Below are positions 9,427 to 17,495 of a DNA stretch of 64,000 nucleotides, one piece after another. The notes under the pieces are model-generated. The model searched no databases. It had not been told where the DNA came from and saw only the letters and a program-made list of their open reading frames with translations. The DNA lies in assembly GCA_039818985.1 (NCBI GenBank), contig JBCBSU010000001.1, forward strand, positions 1,700,367 to 1,764,366, written 5' to 3'. The stretch is from Pseudomonadota bacterium (GTDB lineage: Bacteria > Pseudomonadota > Alphaproteobacteria > Sphingomonadales > Sphingomonadaceae). Within the stretch, counting starts at the first letter, position 1. The number at the start of each line of letters is the position of its first letter. A program made the position numbers and the translations under genes.

Positions 9427-10233
9427 TTACATATCGCCCTGGTTACCCGTCGCAGCGGCGAGCCGCGATTCGAGCAATTCCAGCGATGCATAATGCGTCA
9501 TGTCGAGATGCAGCGGCGTCACGCTGATGTGGTTTTCCGACACCGCTTCAAGGTCGCTGCTATGCTCCGGTGTCTTCTCTGTCGGGGCAAGACCGAACCA
9601 ATGATAATCAAATCCGCGCGGGTCCTGATTGGTGATAATCCGCACCCGGCCATAATCATGGCGGCCCAGCGCCACCGAGCGGATCCCGGCGACATCACCG
9701 GCAGCACAGGCAGGAAAATTGACGTTGAGAAGTGTGCGTGCCGGCATCGCTGCATCGTCTGACAACAGCGCAATCAGGGGCTGCAATACCCTCACACCCC
9801 AATTTTCAGCGGTTTCGAACGAGACGCTGTTGCCCGCGCCCTCGCGTGAATAGCATTGGCTGAGCGCGATTGACGGAATGCCTGCCAGCGCGCCTTCTAC
9901 AGCAGCAGAAACGGTACCCGAATAGGAAACATCCTCGGCCAGATTGCCGCCGCGATTGACACCCGAGAGGATGAGGTCGGGTGGGCTGTCCTTCATCAGC
10001 TTGGCCACCGCCATCAACACACTGTCAGTAGGCGTGCCATCGACCGAATAATGCCGGTCGCCATGGCGACGCACCCGCAACGGCCGCGACAGCGTCAGCG
10101 AATGGCCGGCACCCGAATTTTCCTCCGACGGAGCAACAATCCAGATATCGTCCGACAGCTGGCGGGCAATATTGAGCAGCACCGCCAGTCCCGGCGCGTG
10201 AACGCCATCGTCATTGGTGAGCAGGATACGCAT
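9427..10233 (-). CDS. surE: 5'/3'-nucleotidase SurE
   Basis: A 268-residue SurE. The N-terminus MRILLTNDDGVHAPG contains the metal-binding NDDG. APSEENSGAGHSLT and the DLILSGVNRGGNLAEDVSYSGTVSAA block (Asn and Ser-Gly-Thr) complete the active site. It is a metal-dependent phosphatase acting on nucleoside 5'- and 3'-monophosphates in stationary phase. It starts 13 bases after serS, and the lipoprotein gene follows 62 bases later, forming one leftward operon. Confidence 0.97.
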   Translation of the reverse strand: MRILLTNDDGVHAPGLAVLLNIARQLSDDIWIVAPSEENSGAGHSLTLSRPLRVRRHGDRHYSVDGTPTDSVLMAVAKLMKDSPPDLILSGVNRGGNLAEDVSYSGTVSAAVEGALAGIPSIALSQCYSREGAGNSVSFETAENWGVRVLQPLIALLSDDAAMPARTLLNVNFPACAAGDVAGIRSVALGRHDYGRVRIITNQDPRGFDYHWFGLAPTEKTPEHSSDLEAVSENHISVTPLHLDMTHYASLELLESRLAAATGNQGDM

Positions 10234-10246
10234 GGCCAGGTCTTTC

Positions 10247-11527
10247 CTATTGCGGCGTCAGCCGGGTGATGCTGCCCATATAGGGTTGCAATGCGTCGGG
10301 AATGCGTACGCTGCCATCCTCTTCCTGATAATTTTCGACAATCGCTACCAATGTTCTGCCCACCGCAAGGCCCGAGCCGTTGAGCGTATGCACGAAATCC
10401 GTGCCCTTTTTCTCGGCTTCGATGCGGTAGCGGCTATTCATGCGACGAGCCTGATACTGACCGCATGTGGAAACGCTCGAAATCTCGCGATAGGCGCCCT
10501 GCCCCGGCAGCCAGACTTCCAGATCGATGGTCTTGCGCACCGTTGCACCAAGATCACCGGTACACAGCAAAAGGTTGCGATAGGGCAAATCCAATGCCTG
10601 CAATATGGATTCGGCAGAGGCCAGCATATGGGCAAATTCGGCTTCGTCCTGATCGGGTCGGGCGACGGTAATCATCTCGACCTTCTCGAACTGGTGTTGG
10701 CGAATCAGACCCTTGGTATCGCGCCCCGCTGCGCCGGCTTCGGAGCGAAAGCATGGCGTCAGGGCGGTAATCCTGATCGGTAGCTGCTCGGCATCGAGAA
10801 TTTCTTCCCGTACCGAGTTCACCAGACTGGTCTCTGCCGTCGGGATCATCCAGCGATCATCGGTGGTGCGGAACAGGTCTTCGGCAAATTTGGGCAGCTG
10901 ACCCGTGCCAAACAACGCATGATCACGCACCAGCAGCGGTGGGGCACATTCCGTATAGCCGTTTTCAAGTGTCTGCTTGTCGAGCATGAACTGCCCTATG
11001 GCCCGCTGCAGACGCGCCATCTGGCCGCGCAAAAAGGTGAACCGCGATCCCGACATTTTTGCGCCGGTTTCAAACTCCATCCCCAAGGCAGGACCAAGCT
11101 CGCTATGATCCTTCGGGGTGAAATCGAATACACGCTGCGTTCCCCAGGAGGATATCTCGACATTGTCCTCTTCACCGGCACCTTCCGGCGTATCGGGCGC
11201 AGGAAGATTGGGCAGAGCCGCCATCGCCCTGTGCAGTGCCATGGCAACTTCGCGCTGCTTCTCCTCGACCTGCGGCATGCTGGTCTTGATCTGTGCCACT
11301 TCAGCCTTGAGCGCCTCGGCGGTTTCCTTGTCGCCTTTGCCCATGGCCGCACCGATCGCCTTGCTGGCCTCGTTGCGCCGCGACTGCATCACCTGCAATT
11401 CGGTGGTAAGCCGCCGCTGCTCCTCATCGAGCTCCAATAGCGTGGAGGATTGCGGCTCCATACCGCGCAATGTCAGCGCGTTATCAAAGGCCGCAGGATT
11501 CTCTCTTATGGTGCGAATGTCATGCAT
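10247..11527 (-). CDS. serS: Seryl-tRNA synthetase
   Basis: A 426-residue class II aminoacyl-tRNA synthetase, the normal length. The N-terminal long coiled-coil arm (MHDIRTIRENPAAFDNALTLRG through ~residue 110) binds the tRNA-Ser variable arm. Motif 2 is F-R-S-E-A-G-A-A-G-R-D-T-K-G and motif 3 is G-S-G-L-A-V-G-R-T-L. TAETSL (serine site) is also present. I start at the ATG at 11527; the frame stays open far upstream only because of antisense low-complexity DNA. It heads the serS-surE-LytM-channel operon and is insulated from the gene upstream by a terminator at 11587-11616. Confidence 0.97.
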   Translation of the reverse strand: MHDIRTIRENPAAFDNALTLRGMEPQSSTLLELDEEQRRLTTELQVMQSRRNEASKAIGAAMGKGDKETAEALKAEVAQIKTSMPQVEEKQREVAMALHRAMAALPNLPAPDTPEGAGEEDNVEISSWGTQRVFDFTPKDHSELGPALGMEFETGAKMSGSRFTFLRGQMARLQRAIGQFMLDKQTLENGYTECAPPLLVRDHALFGTGQLPKFAEDLFRTTDDRWMIPTAETSLVNSVREEILDAEQLPIRITALTPCFRSEAGAAGRDTKGLIRQHQFEKVEMITVARPDQDEAEFAHMLASAESILQALDLPYRNLLLCTGDLGATVRKTIDLEVWLPGQGAYREISSVSTCGQYQARRMNSRYRIEAEKKGTDFVHTLNGSGLAVGRTLVAIVENYQEEDGSVRIPDALQPYMGSITRLTPQ

Positions 11528-11586
11528 GGCCAGCGCTATGCAACGAGGCTGTGCACGGTGCAAGGCCCTTGCTGCCGGTCCATAGG

Positions 11587-11616
11587 AAAAGGGCGGTGCC
11601 ATGGCAGGCGCCGCCC
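11587..11616 (-). terminator. Rho-independent terminator of the PEP-CTERM gene
   Basis: Read on the minus strand, GGGCGGCGCC and GGCACCGCCC form a 10-base stem (one G-T pair) with a 6-base loop, followed at once by TTTTCC. It lies 26 bases after the stop of the low-complexity PEP-CTERM gene and upstream of serS, so it separates the two units. Confidence 0.75.
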
Positions 11617-11642
11617 ATTCCCCCTCCGTAACAGGAATATTC

Positions 11643-13157
11643 TTAAAGGCTGTGAGACACCTCGACCGTGGGCGCTTGCTTTGCCGCCAGATAACGACGC
11701 CGCGCCACCAGGGCTGCGGCTGCGCCACCGAAGAGCAACAGCATCGGCGGTGCCGGAACCGGGGTGCCACCATTGGAACCGCCGCTGGTACCGCCTGAAG
11801 AACTGCTCGAGCTCGACGAGGAAGACGAGCTGCTCGACGATGAACTGGTCGAACCGGTCGAGCCGCTGGTGCCACCGCTGGAAGAGCTGCTCGAGCTCGA
11901 AGACGAGGACGAACTGCTCGACGAGGAGGATGTCGCGCCAAAGCTCGATGAACCACCGGTTGCGCCCGAGGAGGTCGCGCCCGAGGAGGTGCTTGACGAG
12001 CTCGACGAGGAAGACGAACTGCTCGACGAGGACGAGCCGCCGCCAGTCGAAGTGTCACCGCCAGTCGAACCACCACCTGAGGATGAGCTGGAAGACGATG
12101 AACTCGACGAAGACGAGCTCGACGAGGATGAACTGCTGCCGCCGGACGAAGTGCCGCCACCTGTTGACGTGTCACCGCCAGTCGAGGTGCCGCCACCAGT
12201 CGAACCACCACCTGAGGATGAGCTGGAAGACGATGAGCTCGACGAAGACGAACTCGACGAGGATGAACTGCTGCCACCAGTCGAGGTTGAGGTCGAGACG
12301 CCGCCAGTCGAGGTAGAGGTGGAGGTGGAGACCCCACCGGTCGAGGTCGAGGTGGAGACACCACCGGTCGAGGTCGAGGTTGAAACACCACCGGTCGAGG
12401 TCGAGACGCCGCCGGTGGAAGTCGATGTCGAGACGCCGCCCGTTGAGGTTGAGACACCACCGGTCGAGGTCGAGACGCCGCCCGTAGATGTCGATGTCGA
12501 TACGCCACCGGTTGAGGTCGAGACACCGCCCGTAGATGTCGATACACCGCCGGTCGAAGTGGAAACACCGCCGGTGCTGGTACTGACATTGCCCGAGCTG
12601 GTGTTGTCATTGTCGATGTCGATGTCGATATTGATGTCGCCGTCGCCGCCGGTGGAGCCGCCGCCACCGCCACCGCCGCCGCCACCGCCGCCTCCTCCGC
12701 CACCGCCGAAGAAGCCGCCGAAGAAGCCGCCGCCGAAACCGCCAAAGCCGCCGCCGAAACCGCCAATACCACCGCCGATGACCACCGGAATATTACCGCC
12801 AGTGCTGCCGACAGGGGGCTGGGGTGGCAAAGGTGGCGGGGGCAGAATCGGAGGGGGCAGCGGAATGGGTGCAGTCTGTGTCGCCACGGTCACCACAGTC
12901 GGTGCGGCACAGGATTTTTCCGTCCTGACAACACGGCGCACTCGCCGCTTCACCCGCTTGAGTGGTCCCTTGCGATAAACCCGGGCACGCGAAGCCTTGC
13001 GCGGCGTAGCGCGTTCGACGCTCTTCGCGCCGGCAAGCTGCAGCGTCTGGGTCTGCGCTGTGGCAGGCGTGTCCGCGACATGCACCGCGCCGCCGCCAAT
13101 AATTGCACCACCACAGGTGCAGGCGCATAGTTTTGCCAGGGCCATCTTTACAGACAT
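11643..13157 (-). CDS. Large low-complexity PEP-CTERM surface protein
   Basis: A 504-residue exported protein. In order it has a signal peptide (residues 1-35), a basic region (~45-85, many Arg/Lys), a proline stretch, a Gly/Phe block and a run of about 17 Gly. A DGDINIDIDIDND segment and 13 units of VSTSTGG or its extended forms VSTSTSTGG/VSTSTSTSTGG (bases 12273-12587) follow. Several Ser blocks of about 15-20 residues are separated by GGGSTGG-type spacers. The end is a PEP-CTERM sorting signal: TPVPAPP, a hydrophobic helix (MLLLFGGAAAALVA) and RRR. A 16-17 residue tail follows the Arg cluster, longer than usual. Ser codons are mixed (TCG, AGC, TCC, TCA), arguing for selection on the protein. 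An adhesin, matrix or stalk role is a guess; no known domain is visible. Confidence 0.85.
   Translation of the reverse strand: MSVKMALAKLCACTCGGAIIGGGAVHVADTPATAQTQTLQLAGAKSVERATPRKASRARVYRKGPLKRVKRRVRRVVRTEKSCAAPTVVTVATQTAPIPLPPPILPPPPLPPQPPVGSTGGNIPVVIGGGIGGFGGGFGGFGGGFFGGFFGGGGGGGGGGGGGGGGGSTGGDGDINIDIDIDNDNTSSGNVSTSTGGVSTSTGGVSTSTGGVSTSTGGVSTSTSTGGVSTSTGGVSTSTGGVSTSTSTGGVSTSTGGVSTSTSTGGVSTSTSTGGVSTSTSTSTGGVSTSTSTGGSSSSSSSSSSSSSSSSSSSSGGGSTGGGTSTGGDTSTGGGTSSGGSSSSSSSSSSSSSSSSSSSSGGGSTGGDTSTGGGSSSSSSSSSSSSSSSTSSGATSSGATGGSSSFGATSSSSSSSSSSSSSSSSSSGGTSGSTGSTSSSSSSSSSSSSSSSSSGGTSGGSNGGTPVPAPPMLLLFGGAAAALVARRRYLAAKQAPTVEVSHSL
12273..12587 (-). repeat. 13 in-frame VSTSTGG-type coding repeats
   Basis: 105 codons composed of seven 7-residue units (VSTSTGG), five 9-residue units (VSTSTSTGG) and one 11-residue unit. 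Length differences are whole ST dipeptides (6 bases), so expansion and contraction keep the frame. The DNA repeats are imperfect (GTC/GTT/GTA for Val, TCG/TCC/AGT for Ser). Confidence 0.92.
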
Positions 13158-13614
13158 AATCTCTGCTCTCTCGTTAACGGACCGCGGATAATCATATTAC
13201 CCGAAAAAGGATAATGACCGCAAATCTTGCATTTCCGATACAATCACAAAGGCAGAAAACGGGCGTCATCACAATCCCGTTAACCTTGCTACCGTTACTA
13301 ATATGACAAATTTCGCGGATTTTTGTGGCAAATCCTGCGCCTTGTCCCGTTATGAGACTGGTCAGCGGCAAAGGTTAAAACATCTTCCGCCAGGCCTCCG
13401 CACCAGGGCATAATGATACCGCTCGGAACATTGTAGCCTGGCAGGATACAGTCCAAGGAGAGCATTCCCGCGCCAATCAGTTCCGGCAATCATAGTTTCG
13501 AAAGTGGTCATACACTTTATTCGATAGAATGCATAAATCACCGATGGATGGGGCTTGTCGTTGGCCCGGACCATGGTTATAGGCCGCGCAAACAAGCCTT
13601 AACGGGAGCATCTG
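13158..13614. other. 457-base intergenic region between divergent genes
   Basis: It contains no convincing gene. It must hold the promoters of the leftward PEP-CTERM gene and rightward dksA. A GTTAACG lies 13-20 bases from the PEP-CTERM start, and a CCCGTTAACC at about 13278, which could be regulator sites, but I see no clear -35/-10 pair. A GGGAG ribosome site lies before dksA at about 13605. Confidence 0.6.
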
Positions 13615-14076
13615 ATGGTCACCACCACAAGCATGGACGACATAGATGTCCTGGCAAAAGCACGACGTTCTCTCAGCCAGGATTACACCCCCGACCAAAG
13701 CGAAGAATATATGGGCCCACCGCAGCTCGAATATTTTCGTGATCTGTTAAACGCATGGAAGAAAACGATTATCGAGGCAGCAGAAGGCACTTTGCAGCAG
13801 CTGCAAAGCGGTCCTATCCGCGAATCGGACCTCAATGATCGTGCCTCCAGCGAGACCGATTGGGGCATTGAGTTGCGCACCCGTGATCGCCAGCGCAAAC
13901 TGATCTCCAAGATTGATGCCGCGCTGCGCCGCATCGATGCGGGCGAATATGGCTATTGCGAAGTCACCGGCGAGCCTATCGGCCTTGGCCGGCTGATCGC
14001 GCGGCCGATCGCCACCATGACAGTCGATGCCCAGGAAGCACATGAGCGGCGCGAGAAAATTTCCCGCGACAGCTAA
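13615..14076 (+). CDS. dksA: RNA polymerase-binding transcription factor DksA
   Basis: A 153-residue DksA. The coiled-coil arm (~residues 35-110) carries the tip acidic/serine region DLNDRASSETDWGIELRTRDR, equivalent to the D-x-x-D-x-A tip that enters the RNA polymerase secondary channel. The C-terminal globular zinc-finger region reads YGYCEVTGEPIGLGRL-IARPIATMTVDAQE, so only one of the four classic zinc cysteines remains. This reduced form is known in alphaproteobacterial DksA. It would act with ppGpp on rRNA and amino-acid promoters. The ATG at 13615 has a GGGAG ribosome site. Members with four Cys bind zinc; this one probably folds without it. Confidence 0.95.
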   Translation: MVTTTSMDDIDVLAKARRSLSQDYTPDQSEEYMGPPQLEYFRDLLNAWKKTIIEAAEGTLQQLQSGPIRESDLNDRASSETDWGIELRTRDRQRKLISKIDAALRRIDAGEYGYCEVTGEPIGLGRLIARPIATMTVDAQEAHERREKISRDS

Positions 14077-14342
14077 ACGCTAACGCCTCGAAGTACGTCA
14101 CGCAATCGCGGCGCGGCCACTGGTCCGCGCTGTACTATCTGCTTTCGTCGCTGCACATTCCTGCAGCCGTGCTGACGAAATCTTCACCCTTGTCTGGCAT
14201 AGGCCAAGCAAACGCCGCTGCAACATGTCGCGGCGCGGATACAGGCTATGAACAAATTTACCTTCTCCATTAACGAAGCATCGACACTTTAAGGCTATTT
14301 ACAACGCATAGGATGCTCGAAAGGGTGGACAGGACAGAGACT

Positions 14343-14756
14343 ATGGGTTTTTGGGATAATTTTTCGGATGGCGGAAAGGGTGCCTCGGGCGATGATCGTG
14401 ACAATCGCACCGAACACCGTGACTCACTCTTCCTGCTGGCGAAAATCCATTTTTCAAAATCTGCCAAGGTCGTTGACGTGCGTGTCCGGAACCTGTCGGC
14501 TGGCGGCATGATGGCGGAGAGCAATATCTATTGCGAACGCGGTGATCGCGTCGTCGTCAAAATCGCCAATCTCGAAGATATTGACGGTCGCGTGTCATGG
14601 CATGCCAGCGGTCGTTTCGGTGTTGCCTTTGATCAGCCAATTGATCCGCAAGAGGCACGCAGCAAAAAAGGCGGCGATAACAAATACAGCCCCAGCAACA
14701 TGCATCGCGGCGGCAGACTCGCCAAGCAACCGCCAGGACGTGTACGCCGCATCTGA
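14343..14756 (+). CDS. PilZ domain protein
   Basis: A protein of about 137 residues containing one PilZ domain: H-R-D-S-L at the N-terminal Arg-rich site, then VRVRNLSAGGMMAE, matching the D/N-x-S-x-x-G c-di-GMP motif, and a barrel ending GRFGVAFDQPID. The classic R-x-x-x-R is only partly preserved (DRDNRTEHRD), so c-di-GMP binding is probable but not certain. I chose MGFWDNFSDGG at 14343; an in-frame ATG at 14313 would add ten residues. It is isolated, with a 266-base upstream gap without genes, and is convergent with the CoA-transferase gene. It could couple c-di-GMP to motility or polysaccharide production. Confidence 0.85.
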   Translation: MGFWDNFSDGGKGASGDDRDNRTEHRDSLFLLAKIHFSKSAKVVDVRVRNLSAGGMMAESNIYCERGDRVVVKIANLEDIDGRVSWHASGRFGVAFDQPIDPQEARSKKGGDNKYSPSNMHRGGRLAKQPPGRVRRI

Positions 14757-14791
14757 ACCCGTTCTGGCAATAACCTGTTCCAAGTATTCGT

Positions 14792-15991
14792 CTAAAGATC
14801 CTTCAGCAAGTCATTGTCATGCCCCATTGCCGGTGGCGTCGCCCCTGCCCGTGCCGGACTGGCGTGAAAATCAACCGGATGGCGCATTGACCGATAGGTA
14901 CCGAGTATCGGGTCTTGGCGTGCCTCGAAAAAATCCACCGCCTGCAGATGCGGATCGTGCAGCACATCCTCCATGCTGTTATAGCGCATCGCCGGTATCT
15001 GTTCTTCCGCCAATATCTTTACCCATTCATCGGTGGTCTTGGTCGCCGCCACTTCCTCGATAATCGCATAGAGCGCGCCGGTATTCTGCGTCCGCGCCTC
15101 ATAAGTCGAAAAACGCGGATCATCGAATACACCCGGGCGACCGCCAATTTCGAAGAATCGTTCCCACTGGGCATCGATATAGGGAACAATGGCGATATAG
15201 CCGTCACGGGTGGGATAGGGTCGTCGTCTCGGATTGACCGAGCGGGTATAGGCAAGCTTGCCATTACCGCTCTCGAAAGTCGCACCATAGAGATTCTCCA
15301 CCATGTTGAAGAAGGTGAAGCTCTCGAACATGGGCACGGAGACAAATTGCCCCTCACCGGTGCGCTCGCGATGGTATAGCGCCGCCAGTGTCGCATAGGT
15401 AGCGAACAGCCCAACCGTCTTGTCGGCGATCAGCGAGGGTGCATAAGCAGGATCGCCGCCCGACCGCTCAGCCTCCAGCGCGGCAAAGCCCGAAGCCGCC
15501 TGCACCAGATCATCATAGGCCTGGCGCTTGGAATAGGGGCCGCCAGAGCCATAGCCGGCGCAATGGGTATAGATGATATCCGGTTTGATCGCGCGAACGC
15601 CGTCATAATCCAGACCCAGCCGCTGCATCCCGGCAAGGCGCACATTGTGAAAGAAGACATCCGCACCTTCAAGCAGCGCGGTAAGCTTGGCCTTGCCTTC
15701 GTCGCTTCCAGCATCGATGGTCACCGCTTTCTTGCCACGATTCAGCGCCATGAAGATCGGCCCCCGCTTGCCGTCAGGCGAATAACCGGCATAGCGCATC
15801 ATATCGCCCGGCACCTTGCCGCGATCAAATTCGACCTTGATAACCTCGGCGCCCATATCGGCCATGATCATGGTGGCAAAAGGCCCCATCACCACCGACG
15901 ACATATCGATGATCCGTACCCCGGCCAACGGACCGCCTCCTTCCCGCTTTGCAGCGTCATCACCTGTGGCGGTGTTACCCATGATATTCAT
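14792..15991 (-). CDS. Class III (CaiB/BaiF) CoA-transferase
   Basis: A 399-residue family III CoA-transferase. It opens with GPLAGVRIIDMSSVVMGPFATMIMADMGAEVIKVE, the conserved N-terminal fold, then N-R-G-K-K-A-V-T-I-D. The catalytic Asp fits the segment AYDDLVQAASGFAALE (residues ~165). The enzyme moves CoA between carboxylic acids, for example in degradation of branched or aromatic acids. A GGAACC stretch precedes the ATG. It stands alone between PilZ and panB; the acid substrates are unknown. Confidence 0.93.
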   Translation of the reverse strand: MNIMGNTATGDDAAKREGGGPLAGVRIIDMSSVVMGPFATMIMADMGAEVIKVEFDRGKVPGDMMRYAGYSPDGKRGPIFMALNRGKKAVTIDAGSDEGKAKLTALLEGADVFFHNVRLAGMQRLGLDYDGVRAIKPDIIYTHCAGYGSGGPYSKRQAYDDLVQAASGFAALEAERSGGDPAYAPSLIADKTVGLFATYATLAALYHRERTGEGQFVSVPMFESFTFFNMVENLYGATFESGNGKLAYTRSVNPRRRPYPTRDGYIAIVPYIDAQWERFFEIGGRPGVFDDPRFSTYEARTQNTGALYAIIEEVAATKTTDEWVKILAEEQIPAMRYNSMEDVLHDPHLQAVDFFEARQDPILGTYRSMRHPVDFHASPARAGATPPAMGHDNDLLKDL

Positions 15992-16231
15992 ATTTCGGTT
16001 CCATCATTCTCTGTAATCCGGGAGTGCGAAGCAGACTAATCGCCAGGCAGTCGCAGACAAGCGATTTGTTGTGGTTAACACCTCTGGATTTCCCTGCTGT
16101 CATCGTGTAACAAAATGTCTCGTGAGAGGCTGATGCAGTTCATTTCTGCATAGATAATAAAAACAAGCGCATTTCTGTTTCATGCAGTGCCTGCAGCTGT
16201 GGGTGCAAAGGGTCCTGTATCGTAGAGGCGT

Positions 16232-16420
16232 ATGATGTTTTATCTATTTGAACCCAATGAGCGCAAACAGCGTGACATGACCGAGATCCAGGGACTGCAA
16301 TCACGTTTCGGTGATGACTTTATCGACGAACTGGCGACGCGCGCGGCAGATGACAGCCTGTCATTGCGCGACCGCAAACACTGGCGGCGCCTGTATCGCA
16401 AGGCCAGGGCAATGGGCTGA
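16232..16420 (+). CDS. Small conserved-looking charged protein
   Basis: A 62-residue open frame preceded by GAGG five bases before the ATG. It encodes an alpha-helical, highly charged protein with no signal peptide, rich in Arg/Lys/Asp/Glu (FGDDFIDELATRAADDSLSLRDRKHWRRLYRKARAMG). It sits in the gap between the CoA-transferase and panB genes and is convergent with panB. I do not recognise a family. Composition, ribosome site and lack of an overlapping gene favour a real gene, but this is not certain. An inner ATG at 16277 is possible. Confidence 0.5.
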   Translation: MMFYLFEPNERKQRDMTEIQGLQSRFGDDFIDELATRAADDSLSLRDRKHWRRLYRKARAMG

Positions 16421-16447
16421 GCGCCATGGCGTAAACAGCGATGCGGC

Positions 16448-17320
16448 TCAGCTTTTCGGCTGATAGGTCTGTGCTTCAGTCGGGAAACTGCGGTCGCTGA
16501 CTTCGGCGGCATAGGCCTTCACCGTTTCCTCTACCGTTTCCGCAAGATTGCCATAGCGCTTGACGAAACGCGGCGTTCGCTCGAACAGGCCAAGCATGTC
16601 TTCGGTCACCAGCACCTGCCCGTCGCATTGCGCCGATGCGCCGATGCCAATGGTCGGCACGCCCACCGCCCCGGTTGCGGCAATGGCAATCGGCTCGACT
16701 ACCCCTTCGATAACGATGGCAAAGGCACCGGCCTGATCCAGTGCTTTGGCATCTCCGGCAATTTTTTCTGCTTCCGCATCGGAGCGGCCCCGCGCAGCAT
16801 AGCCGCCCAGTGCATTCACCGCCTGCGGCGTCAGCCCGACATGGCCGACCACCGGAATGCCCCGCGCGCTGAGAAAGGCGACGGTTTCCGCCATCGCCTC
16901 ACCACCTTCCAGCTTGACCGCTGCGGCCCCGGTCTCCTTCATAATGCGTGAAGCACTGGCAAAGGCCTGCTCCGGCGATGCCTCATAGCTGCCAAAGGGC
17001 ATGTCGATGACCACGACGCTGTGATAGCTGCCGCGCACTACCGCCGCACCATGTGCGCACATCATGTCCAGCGTCACCGGCACCGTCGATGGCAGGCCAT
17101 AAATCACCTGACCCAGCGAATCACCGACGAGCAGCATGTCGCAATGCGGGTCGAGTATCTGTGCCATGCGTGCGGTATAGGCAGTCAACATGACGATCGG
17201 CTTCTCGGTCACGCCGCCTTGCTTGCGCCGCCGGATCGCCGGCACGGTCAGCCGCTTCATCGGCTGTGGTGTCGGGTTGGCGCGGCTGGTCGAGGTGTCG
17301 AGGGTATAGGTTGTGGACAT
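16448..17320 (-). CDS. panB: 3-methyl-2-oxobutanoate hydroxymethyltransferase
   Basis: A 290-residue PanB, first committed step of pantothenate synthesis, transferring a hydroxymethyl group from methylene-THF to alpha-ketoisovalerate to give ketopantoate. Motifs are [13 protein letters not shown] (metal-binding Asp), [18 protein letters not shown] and GHVGLTPQ. The C-terminal part includes [24 protein letters not shown]. It is a TIM-barrel decamer in the family. It has a ~20 residue N-terminal extension before [13 protein letters not shown]; an inner start is possible. It stands alone; no panC or panD is in the window. Confidence 0.97.
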   Translation of the reverse strand: MSTTYTLDTSTSRANPTPQPMKRLTVPAIRRRKQGGVTEKPIVMLTAYTARMAQILDPHCDMLLVGDSLGQVIYGLPSTVPVTLDMMCAHGAAVVRGSYHSVVVIDMPFGSYEASPEQAFASASRIMKETGAAAVKLEGGEAMAETVAFLSARGIPVVGHVGLTPQAVNALGGYAARGRSDAEAEKIAGDAKALDQAGAFAIVIEGVVEPIAIAATGAVGVPTIGIGASAQCDGQVLVTEDMLGLFERTPRFVKRYGNLAETVEETVKAYAAEVSDRSFPTEAQTYQPKS

Positions 17321-17495
17321 GAAACGGTCTTTCCCAAAAGCGGCAATATGTATCTTGACGCTCTATGCGTTCAATCGACGATAATGGCAATTGGGCGGGA
17401 CTCTGTTCGAAGCCTATTGCACCAAAATCATAACTGGTGCAGCTTTTCTGGGCAGCTCACGACTCGCCCTGAACATCAAAGCAATGGAATTCTCC

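Noticed and set aside
12273-12587. Regular short direct repeats that could resemble a CRISPR array
   Set aside because: Repeats are in-frame coding units with no unique spacers of constant size and no cas genes nearby.
11528-12772. Long N-terminal extension of seryl-tRNA synthetase through Ala/Pro/Arg-rich sequence
   Set aside because: The frame stays open only by virtue of the repeat DNA in another frame, and the SerS start at 11527 gives the normal length.
11764-12978. 404-codon plus-strand frame of P-P-V-E-V-E repeats
   Set aside because: It is the antisense shadow of the VSTSTGG, polyserine and polyglycine coding repeats; the minus frame has a signal peptide, PEP-CTERM tail and terminator.
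16418-16451. Hairpin between the small gene and panB as a terminator
   Set aside because: Arms are only about 7 bases with a 20-base loop, and one overlaps the panB stop, so the case is weak.
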